Shown here: positions 1 through 8,467 of the stretch, piece by piece
Layout: every line of letters starts with the position of its first letter
How positions within the stretch are numbered: the first letter of the stretch is position 1
Source of the DNA: Tianweitania sp. UT-5YL-CI-8
Lineage (GTDB): Bacteria; Pseudomonadota; Alphaproteobacteria; Rhizobiales; Rhizobiaceae
Assembly (NCBI RefSeq): GCF_030010215.1
Contig: NZ_JASCRR010000001.1
Coordinates: 186,001 to 250,000, forward strand
Direction: 5' to 3'
Length of the DNA stretch: 64,000 nt
Position numbers and translations under genes: made by a program
Notes under the pieces: model-generated
Told to the model about the DNA's origin: nothing
What the model saw: the letters and a program-made list of their open reading frames with translations, nothing else
Databases searched by the model: none

Positions 1-495
1 CCCTGCAACAAGGACGAGCTCTATCTCGGCCTGATGGCGCCCGCAGCCGATCCGCGCGGCTCAGCGGTTCCGATCGACCTCGAAGTCTGGGTCGAGATGT
101 TCCCTTTCCTGGAGCCGTGCCTGATCGAGGCGGCAAAGCTGAAAACTGCCCGCTACGATAAATATGAGACGACCAAGCTGGACAACTGGACGCGCGGCAA
201 GGTTGCTCTTGTCGGCGATGCGGCCCATGCCATGTGCCCGGCGCTCGCGCAGGGCGCCGGCTGCTCCATGGTCAATGCCTTCAGCCTGTCTCAGGACCTC
301 GCGGAAAACTCTTCGGTCGAGGACGCTCTGGTCGCGTGGGAGCAGCGCATCCGCCCCATCACCGATCGCTGCCAGGCCATCTCGGGCGACTACGCCGCCA
401 ACCGCTCGCTCTCGAAGGGCAACATGTTCACGCCGGCGGCTCTGGAAGCAGCGCGTTACGATCCGCTGCGCCGCGTGTTCTCATGGCCGCAGTGA
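1..495 (+). CDS. 2-methyl-3-hydroxypyridine-5-carboxylate oxygenase, C-terminal part (cut by window edge)
   Basis: This is the C-terminal ~164 residues of an FAD-dependent aromatic hydroxylase; the open frame runs in from base 1, so the start lies outside the window. The second FAD-binding motif, GDAAHAMCPALAQGAG, is intact. The segment matches my memory of Mesorhizobium loti MHPC oxygenase almost residue for residue, including the SPCN..ELYLGLMAPAADPRG region and the C-terminus RVFSWPQ. The M. loti enzyme uses NAD(P)H and O2 to hydroxylate and open the pyridine ring in vitamin B6 catabolism. The neighbours are other enzymes of that pathway, which strongly supports the call. The Rossmann/FAD N-terminus is not visible here. 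Confidence 0.9.
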   Translation, partial: PCNKDELYLGLMAPAADPRGSAVPIDLEVWVEMFPFLEPCLIEAAKLKTARYDKYETTKLDNWTRGKVALVGDAAHAMCPALAQGAGCSMVNAFSLSQDLAENSSVEDALVAWEQRIRPITDRCQAISGDYAANRSLSKGNMFTPAALEAARYDPLRRVFSWPQ

Positions 496-562
496 ATTCC
501 GGCGATCTGGTAAGCAACTCAACAAGCGCGCAAGCAAGCCGCGCTCTCCTTGGGAGATAAGC

Positions 563-1153
563 ATGGATTACTCGGCCGAAGTCGAAAAACACTATAAGGT
601 GCGTGGCTGGTATTCCGCCGTCCACGAAATACAGCATGACGGCGGCAAGCCGGGTGGCATACTCGTCAAGGCGGCGGTGGGTGTGATCATCCGCAATCCA
701 TTCGCTGGAAAGTTCGTGGAGGACTTATCCGAACTGACGAAGCCGAGTGCGGCCATCGGCCATGCGCTTGGCGCGCGCGCAGCGGCCCTTCTCGGCGGCA
801 GGCCGGTCGAAAGCTACGGCAAGGGCGGCATCGCCGGAACCTCCGGCGAACAGGAACATGTTGTGGCGTGCGTTACGACCGTGTTCGGAGACCCGCTGCG
901 GGAGCAGGTGGGCGGCGGAGAAGCCTGGATTTCATCGGCCAGCAAGGTCGCGTCTGCCGGTACGTCGATCGACATCCCGCTTGCTCACAAGGACGAACTC
1001 TACATCCGCTCCCACTATGATGCGGTCACCTTCTGCGTGCCGGATGGGCCGCGCCCCGACGAACTGCTGATCTGCGTCGGCGTCGCCTCGGGCGGTCGCG
1101 TGCATCAGCGCGTCGGTGGCAAGACCGTGGCCGACCTTAAGTCGGCCAGCTAG
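563..1153 (+). CDS. amino acid synthesis family protein (PF06684-like), function unknown
   Basis: A 196-residue soluble protein starting MDYSAEVEKHYKVRGWY. It resembles the family that databases call 'amino acid synthesis family' (DUF1185 type), judged from the EIQHDGGKP start, the NPFAGKFVEDLSEL segment and the GIAGTSGEQEH stretch. No enzymatic activity is firmly assigned to the family as far as I know. The gene lies 67 bp after the ring-opening oxygenase and 30 bp before a PEBP gene, inside the B6 degradation operon, so a role in processing or tolerating a ring-cleavage intermediate is possible but is inference. The ATG at 563 follows a GGGAGATAAGC ribosome-binding site. In-frame codons upstream overlap the oxygenase and look non-coding. 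Confidence 0.75.
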   Translation: MDYSAEVEKHYKVRGWYSAVHEIQHDGGKPGGILVKAAVGVIIRNPFAGKFVEDLSELTKPSAAIGHALGARAAALLGGRPVESYGKGGIAGTSGEQEHVVACVTTVFGDPLREQVGGGEAWISSASKVASAGTSIDIPLAHKDELYIRSHYDAVTFCVPDGPRPDELLICVGVASGGRVHQRVGGKTVADLKSAS

Positions 1154-1183
1154 TTCGACCGAGATTCTGAAAGGACTGATTAC

Positions 1184-1642
1184 ATGCCCCTGAACATCAA
1201 AGACCTCAAGATTTCCTCTGCGGATTTCGAGCCGCTTGGAAGGCTGCGTGACGAACATGCCGGCGATAAGGGCAACGTCTTGCCCAAGCTGACGGTCAGC
1301 GGCGTTCCTGCCGAAGCGAAGGAACTGGCGGTCATCTGCCACGATCCCGATGCTCCCCTCGCCAACGGCTTTACGCATTGGACCGTCTACGGCATCGATC
1401 CTAAGACGACCGATCTGTCCGATGCGCAGGAGAAATTCCGCGTCGGTCCCAATGGCGCCGGCGGCATGCAGTATTACGGACCTCAGCCGCCCGCTGGCCA
1501 TGGCGATCATCACTATTATTTCTGGGTCTATGCGCTCGACACGAATGTCGAGGGAACGCCTACCCGCGAGGAATTTCTCGAAAAATATGCCGGCAACATC
1601 ATCGAGCAGAACCGGATAGTCGGCATCTACGAGAACAAGTGA
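1184..1642 (+). CDS. YbhB/YbcL-type phosphatidylethanolamine-binding protein (PEBP)
   Basis: A 152-residue cytosolic protein (no signal peptide) of the Raf-kinase-inhibitor-like PEBP family. The family signatures are clear: the ligand-pocket motif CHDPDAP followed by FTHWTVYGIDP, then a glycine-rich GPNGAGGMQYYG segment and the GDHHYYFWVYALD motif. The ATG at 1184 comes 30 bp after the previous stop, with AAGGA ten bases upstream. Bacterial PEBPs have an anion-binding pocket but mostly unknown ligands. Its position among vitamin B6 catabolic genes hints that it may bind a pathway intermediate (pyridine carboxylates are anionic), but that is inference. It is one of two passenger genes between the oxygenase and the decarboxylase. 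Confidence 0.85.
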   Translation: MPLNIKDLKISSADFEPLGRLRDEHAGDKGNVLPKLTVSGVPAEAKELAVICHDPDAPLANGFTHWTVYGIDPKTTDLSDAQEKFRVGPNGAGGMQYYGPQPPAGHGDHHYYFWVYALDTNVEGTPTREEFLEKYAGNIIEQNRIVGIYENK

Positions 1643-1710
1643 AAGCCAGCGTTGGCGATCGATAACAAAAACAAAGACGATCGCCTTCGCCACTTAATGG
1701 GAGAATTGAA

Positions 1711-2433
1711 GTGACAGAGAACAGTTCCATCCGTCAGACGGTCTTCGACGAACTGGCGACAGCCACGAAGATACTGCTGAACGAAGGCATTCTGGATACG
1801 TTCGGGCACATCAGTGCGCGCGATCCGGAGGATCCCAGCAGCTTTTTCCTGGCCCAGAAGCTCGCGCCGGCCCTGATCACGGCCGACGATATGGTGCGTT
1901 TCAATCTGGACGGTGAGACGACGGACAACCGGCCGTCCTATCTGGAACGCTACATCCACAGCGAAATCTACAAGGCGCGGCCGGACGTGCAGTGCGTGCT
2001 GCACAGCCATTCGCCTGCGGTGCTGCCTTATTGCTTCACCGATACGCCGCTGCGCCCGGTCACGCACATGGGGGCGTTCATGGGCGAGGCAGTTCCCGTC
2101 TACGAGATTCGCGACAAGCTGGGCGACGATACCGATCTTTTCGGCGGCAGCCCCAGCGTCTGCGCCGATATCGCCGAAAGCCTGGGCGACCAGACCGTCG
2201 TCCTCATGGCGCGCCATGGCGTGGTGAATGTCGGCAGTTCCGTCCGCGAGGTGGTGTTCCGGGCTTTCTATCTTGAGCAGGAAGCCAAGGCGCTGACGGC
2301 GGGCCTGCAGATCGGCAAGGTCAATTACCTGTCTCCGGGCGAAGTTAAGACGGCGGGGCAGCTCGTTGGCAAGCAGATCGACCGGGGATGGGATCACTGG
2401 TCCCAGCGGCTCCGGCAGGCCGGACTGGCCTAG
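1711..2433 (+). CDS. 3-hydroxy-2-methylpyridine-4,5-dicarboxylate 4-decarboxylase (class II aldolase fold)
   Basis: A 240-residue class II aldolase/adducin-fold protein. The metal-binding histidines are visible in VLHSHSP (H98, H100) and ARHGVV (H169), and the acidic residue of HSEIY is E85. In the M. loti B6 pathway a metal-dependent enzyme of this fold removes the 4-carboxylate of the pyridine dicarboxylate before ring opening. Length and context (next to 4-pyridoxic acid dehydrogenase) fit that enzyme rather than a sugar-phosphate aldolase. The start is a GTG at 1711 preceded by GGGAGAATTGAA. The alternative is a generic class II aldolase with an uncharacterised substrate; the operon makes this unlikely. 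Confidence 0.85.
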   Translation: MTENSSIRQTVFDELATATKILLNEGILDTFGHISARDPEDPSSFFLAQKLAPALITADDMVRFNLDGETTDNRPSYLERYIHSEIYKARPDVQCVLHSHSPAVLPYCFTDTPLRPVTHMGAFMGEAVPVYEIRDKLGDDTDLFGGSPSVCADIAESLGDQTVVLMARHGVVNVGSSVREVVFRAFYLEQEAKALTAGLQIGKVNYLSPGEVKTAGQLVGKQIDRGWDHWSQRLRQAGLA

Positions 2434-2523
2434 TGCCTGCCGATTGGTGACGTCTACCGGGATATCCGGTCGTTTCCGGGTTCCCAGCTTGAATCTCAAT
2501 GGTCCCAGGCGCTCCGGCGTCGG

Positions 2524-4170
2524 GTGAAAGCGACGAAACGTATCATGCCGCATGCGGAAAGTTACGACTACGTCATCGTTGGGGCCGGATCGGCCGGTTG
2601 CGTGCTGGCCAACCGGCTGAGCGCCGATCCGCGCTGTTCGGTGCTTCTGCTCGAGGCTGGCGGCTGGGATCGCGATCCGATGATCCACATCCCCCTTGGC
2701 TGGGGCAAAATCCTTACGGAGCGCCGCCACGACTGGATGTATTTCTGCGAGCCTGAAGACAATGTCGGTGGACGCAGCGTCGAGTGCGCGCGCGGCAAGG
2801 TCATTGGCGGATCGTCATCGACCAACGCAATGGCCTATGTCCGGGGCAATCGCGGCGATTATGACCGATGGGCCGCTAACGGCCTGAACGACTGGTCGTA
2901 TGAGAAGGTGCTGCCCTATTTCCGCAAACAGGAAAGCTGGGAAGGCGGCGAGAGCCACTATCGGGGCGGCTCCGGTCCGGTCGGCACCCAGTTCTGCCGC
3001 TATAAGGACAAGCTGATCGATGCGTTTGCCGAAGCCAGCAGGCAGGCAGGCTATGCGCAGACGGACGATTACAATGGCGATCGACAGGAAGGTTTCGGTC
3101 GTCTTCAGATGACGATCTCGAAAGGTCGCCGTTCATCGGCAGCCTCGGCCTATCTGCGGCCTGCGCTGAAGCGGCCAAACCTGACCGTTCTGACCGAAGC
3201 GATGGCAACGAAGATCGTAATGGAGGGCGCGCGTGCCACCGGTGTCACCATCAATCATCGCGGAGGCGAACGCACTGTCACCGCCCGCCGGGAAGTGTTG
3301 CTGGCCGGCGGCGTGATCAACACACCGCAACTGCTGATGCTGTCGGGCGTCGGCGCGCCGGACGAACTGGCCGCGCACGGCATCCAGACGCGGGTCGGCC
3401 TGCCGGCCGTCGGCAAGAACCTTCAGGACCATGTCTCGGTGATCCTGATGTATCGCCGCCGCGAGGCGGGGCCGTTCCTGCGGATGATGCGAGCGGACCG
3501 GATCGGGCTCGATTTCGCAAAGACCTATCTCACCGGAAAGGGCTTTTCCGGCGACGTGCCCGGCGGCGTGGTCGCCTTTCTCAAAAGTGATCCGGAGCGT
3601 CCGCTGCCGGATGTGCAGATTCTGTTCACGGCGGCGCCGCTAGCGGCATGGCCATATTTCGAGCCGTTCAAAGCGCCGTTCAAGGATGGTTTTGCGACCA
3701 GGATCGTGGCGACCCAGCCGGAAAGCCGCGGGTCGGTAAAGCTGGCATCGGCAGACCCTGTTGCCGCGCCGCTGATCCACCAGAATTTCCTGGCATCGCC
3801 CAAGGATTGGGAATCGCTGCGCGCAGGCTTCCGTGTCGCGCGAGATTTGGCCTCGCAGACCGCGATGCAGCCTTTCATCGAGGCGGAGTTCTTTCCTGGC
3901 CCGCAATGCCAGAGTGACGATGAGATCGACGAGCATATCCGCCGAACCTCGATCACGGTGCATCACCCCGCCGGCACTTGCCGGATGGGCAGCGACGATG
4001 CCTCGGTCGTCGATCCGGAACTGCGGGTTCGCGGCGTCGCCGGCCTGCGGGTGGTCGATGCCTCCGTCATGCCCGATCTTGTCTGCGGCAACATCAACGC
4101 GGCGGTCATCATGATCGCCGAGAAGGCCGCCGACCTGATCGTACTATCCAGAAGGAGCCAAGCAGCGTGA
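2524..4170 (+). CDS. 4-pyridoxic acid dehydrogenase (GMC flavoprotein)
   Basis: A 548-residue glucose-methanol-choline oxidoreductase. The FAD-binding [13 protein letters not shown] motif is near the N-terminus, the [14 protein letters not shown] signature follows, and the C-terminal active-site region has [10 protein letters not shown] and the [15 protein letters not shown] helix. In M. loti a GMC enzyme oxidises the 5-hydroxymethyl group of 4-pyridoxic acid to the 5-aldehyde. The next gene encodes the enzyme that uses that aldehyde. The GTG start at 2524 is shown; an ATG at 2545 ([13 protein letters not shown]) is an equally reasonable start and would remove seven residues. A generic GMC alcohol dehydrogenase would look similar, so the substrate rests on the cluster. 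Confidence 0.85.
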   Translation: MKATKRIMPHAESYDYVIVGAGSAGCVLANRLSADPRCSVLLLEAGGWDRDPMIHIPLGWGKILTERRHDWMYFCEPEDNVGGRSVECARGKVIGGSSSTNAMAYVRGNRGDYDRWAANGLNDWSYEKVLPYFRKQESWEGGESHYRGGSGPVGTQFCRYKDKLIDAFAEASRQAGYAQTDDYNGDRQEGFGRLQMTISKGRRSSAASAYLRPALKRPNLTVLTEAMATKIVMEGARATGVTINHRGGERTVTARREVLLAGGVINTPQLLMLSGVGAPDELAAHGIQTRVGLPAVGKNLQDHVSVILMYRRREAGPFLRMMRADRIGLDFAKTYLTGKGFSGDVPGGVVAFLKSDPERPLPDVQILFTAAPLAAWPYFEPFKAPFKDGFATRIVATQPESRGSVKLASADPVAAPLIHQNFLASPKDWESLRAGFRVARDLASQTAMQPFIEAEFFPGPQCQSDDEIDEHIRRTSITVHHPAGTCRMGSDDASVVDPELRVRGVAGLRVVDASVMPDLVCGNINAAVIMIAEKAADLIVLSRRSQAA

Positions 4171-5099
4171 TGATCCAGCGCATCGCCATTATCGGTATGG
4201 GTACGATGGGCCCCGGCATGGCTGCCCGGCTTGCCAGGGGCGGCATGCAGGTCAACGCCTACGACGTCGCCCCGGCTGCAATCGAGCGCGCCCGATCCAT
4301 GCTGGGCATGGCCGAGACCGTTCTCGACTCCCTCGGCATTGCGGCGCCATCGACGGGCAGTGGGACGGTTCGCTTCACCAACGACATCGCCGAGGCGATC
4401 TCGGGAGCCGACCTCGTCATCGAGAACGTTCCCGAAAACATCTCGGTTAAATCAGAAGTCTATCGCCTGATCGACGGTCTCGTTGACCCGGACACGATCG
4501 TTGCCTCCGACACCTCGGGCATTCCGATCACGCAGTTGCAGGCGCATATCTCCAACCCCGCGCGCTTCGTCGGGATGCACTGGTCGAACCCGCCGCATAT
4601 CATTCCGATGATCGAGGTCATCGCCGGCGAGCAGACCGCCGATGAGACGGTCCAGACCATCCGCGACCTCATCCGTTCGCTTGGGCTCCTGCCCGTTGTA
4701 GTCAAGAAGGACGTTCCGGGTTTTGTCGAGAACCGGGTGCTCTACGCGCTGCTGCGCGAGGTCGTTGACCTCGTGGAGCGCGGCGTCATCGAGCCCGAGG
4801 ATATCGACACCTGCGTGTCCTGGGGCATCGGGTACAAGCTCGCCGTCGTCGGGCCGATGGCGCTCCTCGATATGGCCGGGCTCGACATCTACAACTCGGT
4901 CTCGACCTTCCTGAATTCGGACTTGGCGGACCGCAAGGATGTTGCCCCGATGGTCGGCAAGAAGATCGCAGCAGGCACCCTCGGCATCAAGTCGGGCGAG
5001 GGCATCTACTCCTATACGCCTGAGCGCATCGCCGAGCTCCAACGCGAACGCGCCCGCAAGCTGGTCGCTATCCGGCGTATCCTCGAAGGGGCCGATTGA
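4170..5099 (+). CDS. 5-formyl-3-hydroxy-2-methylpyridine-4-carboxylate 5-dehydrogenase
   Basis: A 309-residue member of the 3-hydroxyacyl-CoA dehydrogenase fold. It has an N-terminal NAD-binding motif (IIGMGTMGPGMA) and the catalytic histidine in GMHWSNPP, which is H137 and, as I recall, the same number as in the M. loti enzyme. That protein is an NAD-dependent aldehyde dehydrogenase/dismutase giving 3-hydroxy-2-methylpyridine-4,5-dicarboxylate, the substrate of the decarboxylase encoded upstream. The ATG overlaps the TGA of the GMC gene (TGATG), implying translational coupling. A GTG three bases earlier is a possible alternative start. GAAGGAGCC at 4151 is the ribosome-binding site. Confidence 0.88.
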   Translation: MIQRIAIIGMGTMGPGMAARLARGGMQVNAYDVAPAAIERARSMLGMAETVLDSLGIAAPSTGSGTVRFTNDIAEAISGADLVIENVPENISVKSEVYRLIDGLVDPDTIVASDTSGIPITQLQAHISNPARFVGMHWSNPPHIIPMIEVIAGEQTADETVQTIRDLIRSLGLLPVVVKKDVPGFVENRVLYALLREVVDLVERGVIEPEDIDTCVSWGIGYKLAVVGPMALLDMAGLDIYNSVSTFLNSDLADRKDVAPMVGKKIAAGTLGIKSGEGIYSYTPERIAELQRERARKLVAIRRILEGAD

Positions 5100-5103
5100 G
5101 ATC

Positions 5104-5658
5104 ATGCCGACGACTGAAAGCCGAACGATGAAACAGCCTGAGCGTGAACCTGTTCGATCAGGTTTGGCAGGCTCAGCAATGGGTGCGCTGCACACCTTGC
5201 TGGGTGTCACGTTGCTGTTCGTCGTGGTGGTCAATGTGGTCAATGCGGTCAGCCGCTACCTCTTCGGCATCTCCCCGGTCGGGGCCGACGAACTGATGGT
5301 CTATGTGGTGATCTGGGCGGTGATGGTCTCGACAATCGTTTCGCTCATCCTTCGCTCCCATATCAACGTCAACCTGTTGCCGTTGTACACGAAGGGGCGG
5401 GTCCGCTACGTCCTGTACATCATTCACGATGTCGCCGCCGTCGTTGCCTGTGGTTACGCCACCTACGCATCCTGGCTGTTCATCGGACGGATTTCGAAGC
5501 TCGGCGTCACCAGCATGGGACTGGGTGTTCCCATGTCGGTCCCGCATGCGGCCTTGCTGGTCGGCTTTGCCGGGCTGACCGTTACAGCAACCGTTATGCT
5601 CGTCCGCGACGTTCTCGCCCTTGTCCGCAATGCCCCGCATGCGGAGGTGCATCCATGA
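5104..5658 (+). CDS. TRAP transporter small permease (DctQ type)
   Basis: A 184-residue membrane protein with four hydrophobic segments: GALHTLLGVTLLFVVVVNVV, then LMVYVVIWAVMVSTIVSLIL, a segment around IIHDVAAVVACGYATYASW, and a C-terminal segment near ALLVGFAGLTVTATVML. This is the architecture of the Q subunit of tripartite ATP-independent periplasmic transporters. It begins 4 bp after the FHMPC dehydrogenase stop and its TGA overlaps the ATG of the large permease (ATGA). The transporter is therefore co-transcribed with the B6 catabolic enzymes and probably brings in a vitamer or pathway acid. A downstream ATG (MKQPEREP) is an alternative start. Confidence 0.88.
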   Translation: MPTTESRTMKQPEREPVRSGLAGSAMGALHTLLGVTLLFVVVVNVVNAVSRYLFGISPVGADELMVYVVIWAVMVSTIVSLILRSHINVNLLPLYTKGRVRYVLYIIHDVAAVVACGYATYASWLFIGRISKLGVTSMGLGVPMSVPHAALLVGFAGLTVTATVMLVRDVLALVRNAPHAEVHP

Positions 5659-6926
5659 TCTGGTCGCTCGCTGTTTTGCCGCTGTTGCTGCTGGCCGCCG
5701 GAACGCCCGTGTTTCTGGTGTTTCTCACGGCTGTAGTGGTTACGATGATGTTCGTCATGCCCCTGCCGCCGGTTGCCTTGCAGCAGGTCCTCTTCGGCGG
5801 GCTGGACAATTATGCACTGCTGGCGATCCCTTTCTTCGTCTTTGCCGGAGAACTGATGAGCACCAGCGGCATCGCCCACCGGTTGATCAATTGGGCTATG
5901 GCGATGGTCGGTCGCGTGCCGGGTAGCCTTGGTGTGGCGACCGTTGCCGCCTCGACGGCGATCGGCGCCATCAGCGGATCGAGCGTGGCCGCGGTCGCCG
6001 CTCTCGGCAAGACGCTCTATCCGAAGCTGGTGGCCTCGGGCTATGGCAAGGAGCGCGCCGGCGGCCTGCTTGCTTCCAGTGGAGCAATCGACATCGTCAT
6101 CCCGCCCAGCATCGCCATGATCCTCTACGGGCTTGCGGCGGAACAATCGATTCCCAAACTGTTCATGGCCGGCATGCTGCCGGGGCTGCTGATGGCTGCT
6201 ATGATGGCGGGTTTCGTCATCATCGTTGCAATGCGTAACAAAATCCCGAGCGAGGGCCGTTTCGAGCCGAGGCTTGCCTGGCAAGCGACGAAAGAGGCCT
6301 TCTGGGCACTGTTGATGCCGATTTTCGTCCTCGGCGGGATCTATAACGGTCTGTTCTCGCCAACTGAGGCGGGTGGGTTCGCCTGCGTCTATGCCATCGC
6401 CGTTGCGCTGTTCGTCTATCGCACGATGTCGGTGCGCGACGTCATTCGCGCCGCTGGCAGCGCGGCCATCCTGTCCGGCCAGATCATGATCATTGTCGCC
6501 GCGGCCAGTGTCATCACTTGGATGCTGACCACCCAGGGTGTGCCGCAGGCGATCATCGCCTGGATCAATGCGCTTCAACTCAGTGCGCTGACCTTCCTTC
6601 TCGCCGTCAACGTCGTGCTTCTGGTGATCGGCTGCTTCCTCGACCCGACCTCTGCCATTTTGGTCTTTGCGCCGCTTCTGGTGCCCATGGCAATCGCGCT
6701 GGGGATCGACCCTGTCCATTTCGGCATCGTCATGACGGTCAACCTTGCCATCGGCATGTTCACGCCGCCCTTCGGCCTGAATATCTTCGTGGCGCAGTCG
6801 GTCACCGGGCTACCCGCACACTCACTCTATCGCGGAGTAGCGCCCTTCGTTGTCGTCCTCGTGCTGGCGCTGCTCATCATCACCTACGTCCCGGCGTTGT
6901 CGCTCGTGCTTGGTTCAAATCTTTAA
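5655..6926 (+). CDS. TRAP transporter large permease (DctM type)
   Basis: A 423-residue polytopic inner-membrane protein. It shows the DctM hallmarks: an LDNYALLAIPFFVFAGELM segment near residue 50, AISGSSVAAVAALGK near 110, IDIVIPPSIAMILYG near 150, and the C-terminal FLDPTSAILVFAPLL and NLAIGMFTPPFGLN repeats. It forms the Na+-coupled channel together with the small permease just upstream; its ATG overlaps that gene's stop. The substrate cannot be read from the permease itself. The operon suggests a vitamin B6 compound. Confidence 0.92.
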   Translation: MIWSLAVLPLLLLAAGTPVFLVFLTAVVVTMMFVMPLPPVALQQVLFGGLDNYALLAIPFFVFAGELMSTSGIAHRLINWAMAMVGRVPGSLGVATVAASTAIGAISGSSVAAVAALGKTLYPKLVASGYGKERAGGLLASSGAIDIVIPPSIAMILYGLAAEQSIPKLFMAGMLPGLLMAAMMAGFVIIVAMRNKIPSEGRFEPRLAWQATKEAFWALLMPIFVLGGIYNGLFSPTEAGGFACVYAIAVALFVYRTMSVRDVIRAAGSAAILSGQIMIIVAAASVITWMLTTQGVPQAIIAWINALQLSALTFLLAVNVVLLVIGCFLDPTSAILVFAPLLVPMAIALGIDPVHFGIVMTVNLAIGMFTPPFGLNIFVAQSVTGLPAHSLYRGVAPFVVVLVLALLIITYVPALSLVLGSNL

Positions 6927-6940
6927 AAAAGGGGAATTCG

Positions 6941-7948
6941 ATGCTTTTGAAACTTCTCAAAGCCGCCGCTCTGACCACCGCAATAGCGTTGACGCCGCTT
7001 GCCGCTGCGCAGGCGCAAACAACGATGAAGCTCGCCTCGGCCACCATCAACGACGTCCAGCACGAATGGCAGAAAGTCTTTGCGAAAGAACTCGAGGCGC
7101 GTGTCGGCGGTGCTGTAAAGACCGAAATCTATCCGGCGAGCCAGCTCGGCGCGATCCCGCGCATGGCGGAGGGCGTGCTGCTGGGCACCATCGAGGCTTT
7201 TACGACGCCGACCTCTTTCATGACCAATGTCGACCCGCGCTTCCAGGCCTTCGACGTTCCCGGTCTCTTCAAGACGCCTGAAGACGTCCACACCGCGATT
7301 CATAATCCGGAATATCGCAAGCATCTGGAGGAAATGTTTCTCGACAAGGGGCTTCGAGTGATCGGAGCGATCTACAACAGCCCCACCGTCGTCTTCACCA
7401 TGAAGGACGTGACCACGCTTGACGGTCTGCGCGGTCTCAAAATCCGTACCTTCGCCTCGCCGCTGCAGATCAAGCCCATGGAACTCTTGGGCGCCACGCC
7501 GGTGCCCCTGGCGCTGACCGAGGTGATACCACAGCTCGAATCCGGCGGCCTCGACGGGATGCTGGTGGGCATGCCGATCCTGACGGCCTTCAAATATTAC
7601 GATGTCGGCAAGAACATTCTCGATCTGCGCTTTGCGGAAATCGTTTCCGTGACCGTCGTCAATGAGGATTGGTTCCAGGCACAAACCGACGAGGTCAAGG
7701 CTGCCATTGTCGAGGCTGGTCGCGCCGCCGAGGAGCAGGTTTTCCCGTGGGGCGTCGAGAATGTCGAGAAGACCTACAAGGTCTGGTCCGACAATGGCGG
7801 CAAGGTCAACGAACTGTCGCCGGAGGACCAGGCCAAGATGGAAGCTGATTTCTCGAAGCTCGCAGCTGAGTTGCTGACCGCTGACCCGGCCGTCCAGGCA
7901 GAGTACGATCGGCTGCGCGCTCTCGTCGACGCAAAGGCAAAGCAGTGA
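6941..7948 (+). CDS. TRAP transporter substrate-binding protein (DctP type)
   Basis: A 335-residue periplasmic protein with a Sec signal peptide (MLLKLLKAAALTTAIALTPL, cleavage near AQAQ) and a DctP-type mature domain. The family's ligand-anchoring arginine lies in LRGLKIRTFASP, followed by the usual GATPVPLALTEV...LESGGLDGM region. In TRAP binding proteins this arginine normally salt-bridges a substrate carboxylate, so a carboxylated vitamer such as 4-pyridoxate is more plausible than neutral pyridoxine; that is inference. The gene lies 14 bp after the large permease, with AAAAAGGGGAATTCG as ribosome-binding site. Confidence 0.92.
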   Translation: MLLKLLKAAALTTAIALTPLAAAQAQTTMKLASATINDVQHEWQKVFAKELEARVGGAVKTEIYPASQLGAIPRMAEGVLLGTIEAFTTPTSFMTNVDPRFQAFDVPGLFKTPEDVHTAIHNPEYRKHLEEMFLDKGLRVIGAIYNSPTVVFTMKDVTTLDGLRGLKIRTFASPLQIKPMELLGATPVPLALTEVIPQLESGGLDGMLVGMPILTAFKYYDVGKNILDLRFAEIVSVTVVNEDWFQAQTDEVKAAIVEAGRAAEEQVFPWGVENVEKTYKVWSDNGGKVNELSPEDQAKMEADFSKLAAELLTADPAVQAEYDRLRALVDAKAKQ

Positions 7949-7968
7949 TCGTGCTCACCTGCCCCGGT

Positions 7969-8376
7969 TCAGCGGCAGTCCAGCCCCGTTTCCTCGGCGC
8001 GGCAGTCGAGCTGTTGAGCCATCGGGCGGGTGCGTGCAAGGCTGAGGTCCCAACGCGTTTCGTAGGTGCGGCCTTCCACGCCGCACCACGCACGCTCCAG
8101 CGGAAGCGCTTCGCCCTGCGCATTCATCGCTGCCCAGGTTCCGCTCCGCAGGTTGAAGCGCAGGTCGAGCTTGGCGCTCTCACCGGGTGCTATTCTGGCC
8201 AGATCCGTAGAGAACCAATGGGCGATCTCCGCCTGACACAGAATGGGCGCGGCCCCGGAATTGCGAATTTCAACCGGCACGGCGGACAGACCGTCGAGGT
8301 CGACGGTCTTCCCGGCAATCGCAGGGGCGGTAAGCGCAAGGACCAGGACAGCAGGCCAAAGGAGGGAAGATCTCAT
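7969..8376 (-). CDS. small secreted protein of unknown function
   Basis: A 135-residue protein with a clear Sec signal peptide (MRSSLLWPAVLVLALTAPAIA) and a short mature domain containing four cysteines (in ILCQAE, RAWCGV, LDCRAE and LDCR) that could form disulfides. I do not recognise the family. It lies on the opposite strand between the TRAP binding protein and the BMP binding protein, divergent from the latter across a ~90-bp AT-rich gap. The ATG at 8376 is chosen because the signal peptide begins there; the frame extends further upstream but runs through the AT-rich promoter region. No strong Shine-Dalgarno is visible, so expression is less certain than for its neighbours. Confidence 0.65.
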   Translation of the reverse strand: MRSSLLWPAVLVLALTAPAIAGKTVDLDGLSAVPVEIRNSGAAPILCQAEIAHWFSTDLARIAPGESAKLDLRFNLRSGTWAAMNAQGEALPLERAWCGVEGRTYETRWDLSLARTRPMAQQLDCRAEETGLDCR

Positions 8377-8467
8377 AGAAAATGAATCCAATGATAGTTC
8401 GAGCTGAATAATAATACAGTATATATTTGATCTTCTATCGGGAACAGTCAAGTAACGGGAGAATAAA

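Noticed and set aside
1627-2730. Long open frame on the minus strand opposite the decarboxylase and GMC genes
   Set aside because: Its translation is rich in Arg/His/Asp without any recognisable domain. It is the antisense image of two clear genes in GC-rich DNA.
5463-6719. Long minus-strand frame opposite the TRAP large permease
   Set aside because: His/Gln/Arg-rich antisense translation of a membrane-protein gene; no start signal or homology.
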